Shown in pieces: positions 56,470-64,000 of a DNA stretch of 64,000 bases. Every line of letters starts with the position of its first letter. The stretch's first letter is position 1. This stretch comes from Lichenostomus cassidix (Eukaryota > Chordata > Aves > Passeriformes > Meliphagidae). The notes beneath the pieces were generated by a model. The model was not told the origin of the DNA, searched no databases, and was given only the letters and a program-made list of their open reading frames with translations. The stretch is from NCBI GenBank assembly GCA_008360975.2, contig CM039211.1, positions 72,831,663 through 72,895,662 on the forward strand, read 5' to 3'. A program made the translations under genes and the position numbers.

Positions 56470-56720
56470 CTCAGAGAAGTCTCTTCAGCACATTAATTTG
56501 TTGACAACAAATTTGATGCTTGATTTGTCCCCGCTCGACAACCTTTAATCTTGAGTTTCTCTGAGGGGAAAGTCAAGAGCTTATTTTTTTTCCAAGAAAT
56601 CTGGGCTCTCGCCAAGGCTACGAAAGAAGCTGGTACACTGACTGCACACTTTGGAAATGTCACAGAGATTGATTGTGTTTTAATTGTGCATTCATTCTGG
56701 AGTGAGAAAAGACAAAAGAC
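56470..56720. promoter_or_regulatory. Candidate element with 19-base SOX-like palindrome
   Basis: AATTTGTTG-A-CAACAAATT (56495-56513) is a perfect palindrome of two opposed TTGTTG/CAACAA words. CCCGCTCGACAACCTTTAAT, CTCTCGCCAAGGCTACG and GATTGATTGTGTTTTAATTG follow. Confidence 0.45.
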
Positions 56721-57194
56721 AAGTGGAAAGTCACAGCCAAGGAGAAAGATGCTGTTCATGTTCTCATCCCCTCCCAGCCAGGCTGAGTTTTAGCAAAGAC
56801 CACTTTTTATTTTTTTGCCAGTGGTGGCTTTGTGTGTCCCTGGAAATGATGGGAAAGCCTCACTCCTGCCTTATCCCTGATGTTGCTGGAGCACAGGGAA
56901 TCTGATATAGACTTCAGGCCCTGGTGCTGACACATGGCTCCAGCATCCACATAATTTACAGTAATCCCAAAATGCAGGAGAGCAGACAAACTCAACAGCT
57001 GAGCTTTATTGATGGACTGACGCCACTGGATAAGGCAGTGTGCCGTATTGGTAAGCTTTGGGCACACCGAGAATTTAATGGATGTCAGAATGTGGACAGG
57101 GGAAAAATAGGAAGGTTGAGACAGAAGATTTGTGCCAGAGATGAGATTAGTGTGAAGAATTATGAGTGCAGTAGTTACGTTAAAAAAACTAATT

Positions 57195-57201
57195 CATATA
57201 A

Positions 57202-57232
<31 letters not shown>
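57195..57232. repeat. (TA)n microsatellite
   Basis: Alternating AT/TA with one C interruption. Confidence 0.95.
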
Positions 57233-60200
57233 AAAATAAAATGTAGAGATTTGCCCCTGGTTGCCATCCTGGAGTTCTCATGCTCCCTCATGGGACATTC
57301 CTGGGAGAACTGCCCAGGGTCAGGGACTGTGCAGCCTCTCCAGACCCAGGAGCCTCTTGAGGTTGGTAATTTCTGCCAAGACAACCAGGCTATGTCCCAT
57401 GCAAGAAATGCAACCCAGGTGAGCGAAACACTAGTGGTCCACCCTTTTTGGGGCAAAATATGCCCAGATCTAGCAAGTGACCTGATGCTGAGATATGGAA
57501 CAAAGTGTGTAACATCAGAAAGGCCAGCTCCCAGCTTCTGTCTGCTACCAAAATTACCTGCTAGGTTGCAGAAAGGGAAAAATGTCCCTTTTTATCCCAG
57601 CAGTGGTTTGGGATGCCCTTGAGCTGCCACCAGACTAAAGGACAAGGCTATTCACTTACCAAAAGGCTTCCTTGTCCTTCAAGAATGACTTGAAAAGTCA
57701 GCAGAGAAGTGGGAACCACCTCATCATGTAAGACTAGGCAGTCCATTCTGTAAACCTGACGTTTCTGGTGGGATGTTTTTCTCCCCTCATTTTAGCTGAA
57801 TCACAGAGGAGTCATGGCAGAGCATTAACTCTGGACAGTCTTGGCTGGAGGAAGTGATGTGATGCAAACCAGATCCCAGCAGGGTTAAATGGAGTTTAAA
57901 AGTTTCAAAACAGGACTTGTATCACCTCTTTCAAATGTATCTTTGATTTTACCTTTTGATGGGGTTATTTGCTCATTTCACACATTGTTTGTTTGGGGTT
58001 TTGTTTGTCTCTTTCACTGAACTATTTGAATACAAGCCAGCTCTGGATGTGGAAGGAATCCCACGGGATATTTGGAAAGCTGAAAAAGTAAAAATGCAAG
58101 GGTATTTTATTTTCAAATTTTTTGGGAATATTTGGATTATCAAAATACTGTTAACCTAATTTCTATTGTACTCTGGGAAGGAAAAGTCTCGCTTGGTAAA
58201 GCTGAAAGCCTCATGTTTCTCTGCTGCAACACATCTTTCAGGAGTATCACATGAGACAACGTGGTATTTTCACCAGTGTTTCAGATATTTTTGATTTTTG
58301 CAGCAGTAGATGTAGATTAATTTCCACCTCTGCACCATTCTTTACTTTGAAGCACCTTGCACATCTGAAATCATCACCTCTGCACCTGAGAGAGGAGTCT
58401 GGGACATTCATTTCCCATTAATTAAAGTGGGAATCAGATATCCAGTCTCTCAGGTTGCTGTGCAGACAAAACCAGGAGGGAATCACACTTTGCAGGGCAC
58501 AAATGGGGAGCTGAAAGACTGGTGGCACCTGAGCCCATTGAGGACATGGATCCACAGTTTGGGGTTTCCACCACCTGAAGCACAGTGGAGAAACCTCAAG
58601 CTGACAATTCTTTGCACTAATTTTGCTAAATTTCTTATTCCTTGAACTGAACTCAACTGATTTTCTCTCTTTGAATGATATTGATTTCCAGTGTTTCTCT
58701 AATTTATTCTTTATTGTCTTTGTTTACTTGTAATGATTATTTTGTTGTTAATTGATATTTCTGTTGTGCTCCTTAAAAGCTGATTGAAAATCAATCCAAG
58801 CCAATGGTAAACCTGTCTCTGATTTCAGTGCATTTTCAGGCTATGACTATTATTTTTCCCCTCTTTTATTATATCAAAAGGGGAAAAAAAATCCAAATAA
58901 AACAGTCTTTTAAGATGTGTAGCTCTTCCTGGAAATATTCTGTATGTATGCTACCTTCCCTAAATCCTTAACACTTTGATTGTCTTTGGGTTATCAATCA
59001 CACCGGTTATTTTCTTGTCTGACTTAAGAGGATTATTGGGACTGGATTTTGTACTTTGTCAGTATTACAGAGTGACACCTCCACACTCGGGGCTGGGCTG
59101 CAGCCTGGCAGTGAGCCTGCCTGTCTTCCCTCTCCCTGGAATCACCTGGAGATACCACCCACCTTGCTGGTGACAGTGTCTAGGAAATCTGTTCAGCCCA
59201 AGCAGAAAATTCAAATTAAAGCACCTTGGAGGCAGGGAAAGGGTGAAAGGGACAGATTTCAACCTAAGGAGTGACTGATAAAGAGTGGCTTTTCTTTTGG
59301 GGATCCTGGCAGAAATCAGATGCCTACAGCACAGAAGCTTTGATATCATCTTAACTCATGCAAGCAGGTTGAAAGCTAGAAGTTATTTCATTTTGTGTTG
59401 AACTGAGGGATGAACCTGACCCCATTACTCCTCTGCAGAGGAGCTTGTGGGCTGTTCTTCCAAGAAACATGTTATTTCAAAGATTTCACTGCTCCATAGG
59501 TAAGCCCCCTTTCCCGTTCCTGCTGTCTCTCACCTTGTTTTATTTACCTGTAGAGATGCAAGATGCATTTTGGCAGCCTTGGGACTCAGCCATGCCTGAG
59601 GGACCAAATGCTCTTTAGCTACTGTGTTTGACCCCAGATTGTTTCTCTCTGTGGCAAACAGGAGCAGAGGAGGCATGGATGAGCTTGTCTGGGGCTGTGG
59701 GAACACCTCCATGGGGCATCTTGCAGCTCTCTCTGTGTTCCCTTTCTCCTCCCAAGTGGAGAGGAGCTCAGATGCTGCTGAGCTCCTCTAGAGCTCCTTC
59801 AGAGAGGGTCTAACCCTGCTCATTGTGTGATCTCACTGAGAGATGATGTTGCCAGGCACATCCACAGATCTGGTCCATCAACCCAGGAGTTTCTCTTACC
59901 TGGGACAAATATTGCAGCTTTTGCTATTTAAAACTGTCCTGCCATGGCTGTGTTAATTGAGCTGCAATTGCCAGGGCCTGAAAGGCAGCAAGATATGGAT
60001 ACATCTTGTTTAGGGTTGCTATTAGTTTTTCTGGGTTGCAGAGAAGCCTTGCATGGAAATTGAGCCCATTATGTATTTGGGTCTTGCTTAACGAGATGCA
60101 GTGCAAAAGGCAGTCCATTACTTTGGAACTAGAGGCTTTGCCTTCTTTCCAAGATTGATTTTTATTTCACAAATTATTACTGCATGGATTAATGATCTCT

Positions 60201-60815
60201 CTGCATGCAAACGCTCTCGGCTGCTACCCAGGTACATTAACCTTTCATAGAACAAAGAATTCCTCCTCCACGATGTTGCTTTGACCAAAGAATTTCTCTT
60301 CCAGGTGCTGAATATTAAATACATGGGCATCACATCCTTACTCTCACCCACCACATGGTCTGGATTCAGAGATTTTAGGCCTCTGTGTGTGAACCTGTGA
60401 CCTCCTCCAGCTGTTATCTTCCTCACTGGACCACAACAAGCTCCTAATGCTCAAGGGCAAAGTTGTAGGCTGTAATTAATAAGATAATACTTAGCACTAA
60501 CAAAGCATTTTGGAGCAGAAACACAGCACACAGGCATCCCAAACCAGAAAAATATTAAGTTTATGGCATATAAAGTGGGACTTGAAGGTGGAAAAAAATG
60601 TGTCCATGAAGGTCCCAGAGAGAAGAGTCTGGGCTCCTGAAGCTCATCTCCATTCTTGCAAGATAAAGCGACACAGTTCTGTTAAAAGAAGCTGCTCCAC
60701 AGAACCTAAGATTTGCACAAGGATGAGCTTGACATATAATCTCGTAACAAAGGGCTCAATTCTGCAATGAGGGTGTATGGATCATATGTATCAGGAATAT
60801 GAGATAGGACAAAGG
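57233..60815. other. Single-copy intergenic DNA, no gene seen
   Basis: 58650-58780 is AT-rich with TTTGTTTACTTG and TTGTTGTTAATTGATAT words, a weak element candidate. No exon or mobile element over 3.6 kb. Confidence 0.5.
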
Positions 60816-61071
60816 GGAACAGCTTTAAATTGCCAGAGGGCAGGGAGAGATGGGCTATCGGGAAAGAATTCTTGTCTGTGAGGGTGGTGAGGCCCTGGCA
60901 CAGGGTGCCCAGAGAAGCTGTGGCTGCCCCTGGATCCCTGGCAGTGTCCAAGACCAGGTTGGTGCACCCTGGGAGAGTGGAAGGTGTCCCTGCCCATGGC
61001 AGGGGATTAGGCTACCTGGTTTTTAAGGTCCTTCCCAACCTAAACCATTCCGTGATTCTGTGATTCTGTTA
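60816..61071 (+). mobile_element. CR1 LINE fragment, CR1-J-like tail
   Basis: TTGCCAGAGGGCAGGGAGAG, GGCCCTGGCACAGGGTGCCC, GAGAAGCTGTGGCTGCCCC and TGCCCATGGCAGGGGATTAG, ending CCATTCCGTGATTCTGTGAT. Confidence 0.93.
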
Positions 61072-61264
61072 AGGCTGTTGTAGAAAGGGGGATTCTTTCA
61101 TTATTTATGTTGACTGACATCCCTAGTCCAGTTCCCTCCCAGTCATTCTGTCGTGGCAGCATGCTCATTTAGAAGTGAAAAGTCTGCTCTGCTGGCAGAT
61201 TGCTGCCTGCTCTCAGTAAATAGCATGAAATGTAGCCAGCTTTGCTGTATTTGTGAAACTTTCC

Positions 61265-61470
61265 CCACAGCTCTAATTATGCCTGGGTAGTACTAACATT
61301 TAGTCAGCTTAAATTATTAAACTCTTGCAGCCCCCGCAGGTAAAAACCTGTTTAATTAATGACTGATTAGTTAAATCATTATGTGTTCTGATATGAATCA
61401 CAATAATTTTTATAGTCCATATTATCATTTTAAAGGCATGCTAATTTATTGAAAGATTCTTTTTCCTAAA
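61265..61470. promoter_or_regulatory. Candidate element with E2-box pair and homeodomain sites
   Basis: CAGGT-AAAA-ACCTG at 61337-61350 is a perfect inverted pair. It is embedded in CTCTAATTATGCC, CTTAAATTATTAAAC, GTTTAATTAATGACTGATTA and GCTAATTTATTG. Non-repetitive. Confidence 0.4.
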
Positions 61471-63279
61471 AGGAACAGAAATAGGCATACCTTACAGCTT
61501 AGGAGAAACCACCTCCTTTACAAGGACAAATGATATCAGCAAAGATCTAGTGTAGAAAGATATTCCCTAGACAATCCCAAATGCTCTTTAATACGTCTGG
61601 AATCTGGAGATGCTTAGACTTTAGAGTAGGAGTCCTTCAGATCTGGACATTTTTGCATTTAAACTTGCATTTTTATTTATTTTACACATTTCAGGGCAAA
61701 TTCTGGCACAATTGCACACTTTCAGCAGATATTTTCAGAGCCACCAGCAAGAGTAGAGCCCATGTCCCTTTTACATCACTGTCCCTCTGCCCTCCTGTTG
61801 GTATCTGCTGCCCACCAGAACTCCTGTCTCAGGCAACAGAGCCCCACCTTCAGCACAAGTGGATTTCAGGGTCAGTCTGGACTAAAATGAGGAACCATTA
61901 TGTGTATGGATTCAGCCAGGTAAGCTTTAGCTCTTGCCTAACCATGTTGGTCCATGGCCCCACGACACTTGCAGGACATGGCCTGGCATGTCCAGATGTT
62001 ATCCTTTCTAGCACATGACCCTGCTTGCCAATGGTTGGCTGATGCAACCTTTGGCTGTGACCCCAAGGCTGAAATCTGATCCTGGGACAAATCCCAGGGG
62101 TTACAGCTGTGCCAGAGGAATAAACAAACAAACAAATAAATACATAAATAAACCTCAAACCACTTTTTCTCAAGGATCTGTGTGACACATCATTCCTGAG
62201 ACACCACTGTCCCCAGACCACTTTCAGGTGCTCAGACACCTGAAATCTCAGACTTCCTGATGAAGGTCTTATCAGACACCAGAATATTGTCTCTGACAAC
62301 AATAATTTCTGTAAGGACTACAAATTTCTTTAGAAGACTTCATTCAGCTAAGCTTTGACATCTCACAGCAAAATGGTTGTGGCATTATCTGTCATGCTTT
62401 GGCCTCTGAGCCAGACTTGCTGTGATAAACTCCTTTTCCAGGAAGCAAATATATTTGACTGTTGGGAAGAAGAGGTACACAAGAAATTGTACATCAGATC
62501 TGAATGTTGCTCTCCAAACAAGAAAGGCTGCGACCACACTCTTTCAGGAGCAGACAGAAATATCCATTTTCTTTTTGAGTGGAAGCAGTGGGGTACAAGC
62601 AGCAAACTTCCCATCTCCAAAACCCCATGACCCTCACCAAGAACTTGAAACTACTCACTGATAGCCTTATTTTCCAAGGCACAGCTATGTTTGGTCTCTC
62701 AGACATAGCAACTGCCAGATTTGCAAACTCAGGCGAAATTATGCTGTTTCTTGATCTGGCAGAAGTTGGGTTCAGGCTCTTTCCTGAGCCCTGGTAGATC
62801 TGGTTGTCTTCAGCACAGCAAAGGGATGACCCTCCAATGCAATGACCCTGGGAGGTGACCTGCAAGCAGGGTGCACACTTTGAAAAGAGGTGGCTGTAGG
62901 CCAAATTCAGGCAAATTCAGAGGAATTTAGGCTCTTTGCCCAGCTGAAGGCAGCTGTGCTCTCCCAGCAGGACTGTGGAACTCCCTGGGGAACCAGCAGG
63001 AAGAGCTCTTGCTGGCTGGCTGGATAACACATACACACAGTGTAGTGTTGCCTCACTGCAGAAATCTGGGATGAGATTTACAAAAAGGAAAAGAGAAGGT
63101 AAAAAAGGTTATTTTGAGCTAAATATTCACACAGAAACATAATGCACTGCAAAACAGTGTTCACTTCCCTTTGGTTTGCCTAAGCACTGCAGCCAAACAG
63201 CACGACAAACACGGTCCAAAGAGAAGACACAGCTTTTTTTTTTTTAATTTTTTTTTAGCTCTCAGTTTTTCTCTCCCTC
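61471..63279. other. Single-copy intergenic DNA, no gene seen
   Basis: Contains an (AAAC)/(AAAT) array at 62121-62153 and T runs at 63233-63257. Nothing coding. Confidence 0.5.
62121..62153 (+). repeat. (AAAC)n/(AAAT)n microsatellite
   Basis: TAAACAAACAAACAAATAAA, then TACATAAATAAAC. Confidence 0.85.
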
Positions 63280-63410
63280 TTTTCCTATCATATTGAATCA
63301 TCAGGGTGTGAAATATAATAAAGCACTGTACCATTCAATCTGTCGGCTGTACCTTACAGGTGTACTCCAGGTAAATATCCCCTTGGCTGGTGAAAAATGA
63401 GCTTACCTGA
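63280..63410. promoter_or_regulatory. Candidate conserved noncoding block
   Basis: TATCATATTGAATCATCAGG, CCATTCAATCTGTCGGC and direct CAGGT words at 63357-63362 and 63368-63373. Repeat-free. Confidence 0.3.
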
Positions 63411-63519
63411 AACAGATGACTTTGATGAACTTCAGCAGCTGGGCCTCTATCACTCTTTTCCAATTGGCTTCCCCAGCAAAGCATGGTTACCCCACACAAA
63501 TTTGTCTTACTGAAGGAAA

Positions 63520-63740
63520 GATATTCTCTAATTCACTTTGTTCCCAGCGACTTGCCCCTCTCGCTGACGTCTCCACTTCATCTGGCATTTCATAAAAGTA
63601 TAAATGGCAGGGCTTGTCATCTCTTCCACTGGGCAACTTCGGGAAATAAATTAATTATTTACCAGCCTATCGCACGGCCCATTGCTTTGATAAAACTGGA
63701 ATATAAATAAAAATGACCATGTATTAAAAGGTGCCATTTG
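63520..63740. promoter_or_regulatory. Strong candidate conserved noncoding block
   Basis: TCTAATTCACTTTGTTCCC, CAGCGACTTGCCCC, CTCGCTGACGTCTCC (CRE-like), AAATAAATTAATTATTTACC, CCTATCGCACGGCCC and ATATAAATAAAAATGACC. Retained CpGs, AT cores and SOX/MEF2-like words occur in 220 bases without repeats. Confidence 0.45.
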
Positions 63741-64000
63741 CTGGATGCAGCAGTGGCAGGGAGAGTATCAGGAAAAGCTCCTGCTTCCCCCCACTGCCCT
63801 CCCCAAGCAGTCCCTGCTCAGTGCCAAGCAGGGGCTTATAGCAGAAACAAAGCAGACACTTATGCAGATAACATCCCTGTACCTGCAAGGGCTTTCTCTG
63901 CTCACCATTTTAATTTTAGATAAGTCATGAATGCCTCTTTACTCCCAGAAACAAGAACATCTGGAAGATTAAGTCCTGCCTGACTAGTAGTAATCCAGGG
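63741..64000. other. Single-copy DNA at right edge, no gene seen
   Basis: No feature recognised. Confidence 0.5.

Noticed and set aside
57020..57080. tRNA-derived SINE-like words (GGATAAGGCAG)
   Set aside because: No A-box/B-box pair at the right spacing and no cloverleaf.
56924..57622. Plus-strand frame of 232 codons
   Set aside because: It reads straight through the (TA)n microsatellite as tyrosine-isoleucine repeats and has no protein-like features.
1..64000. CRISPR arrays, operons, ribosome binding sites or phage-like systems
   Set aside because: The window is vertebrate nuclear DNA. No spaced repeat array or compact gene cluster exists in it.

Overview
This is vertebrate nuclear DNA, most likely from a passerine bird. 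Two things show this. The left edge holds the 5' coding end of a vertebrate SKI-family gene, SKOR2. About 21 scattered fragments of CR1 LINEs, the dominant bird retroposon, lie in the rest, and several end in the 3' tails that I recognise from passerine CR1-J-type subfamilies. There are no prokaryotic genes, no CRISPR array and no tRNA or rRNA gene that I can see.

Layout. Positions 1-464 (minus strand) encode the first 154 residues of SKOR2, a transcriptional corepressor of cerebellar Purkinje cells and other neurons. The gene continues off the left edge. A splice acceptor sits 33 bases before the ATG, and a matching donor at 1050/1051 suggests a noncoding first exon inside a CpG-island promoter that carries a perfect CRE. 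Everything to the right is upstream, apparently intergenic DNA. The first 11.4 kb contains no recognisable mobile element. It holds the promoter island, two more CpG-rich islands (6.8-8.1 kb and 8.6-9.0 kb), several T/G-rich simple repeats, and AT-rich stretches dense in homeodomain, SOX and octamer motifs that look like enhancers.

From 11.4 kb to the end the DNA is single-copy sequence sprinkled with old CR1 fragments in both orientations. The longest, 18.1-19.3 kb, still shows part of its reverse transcriptase. Other relics are a short piece of a different LINE type (47.3-47.4 kb), a candidate solo LTR (29.6-30.1 kb), and a candidate processed retrocopy with AATAAA and poly(A) (44.1-44.3 kb, minus strand). 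A 450-base pyrimidine tract with a long tetranucleotide array lies at 51.95-52.4 kb. Candidate regulatory blocks occur at about 16.3, 22.8, 25.6, 26.5, 33.9, 35.6, 45.5, 47.6, 55.8, 56.6, 61.4 and 63.6 kb.

Taken together, the window is the start of one developmental regulator plus its upstream regulatory landscape. No second protein-coding gene can be supported. Regulatory calls rest on composition and motif content only; no alignment could be run.
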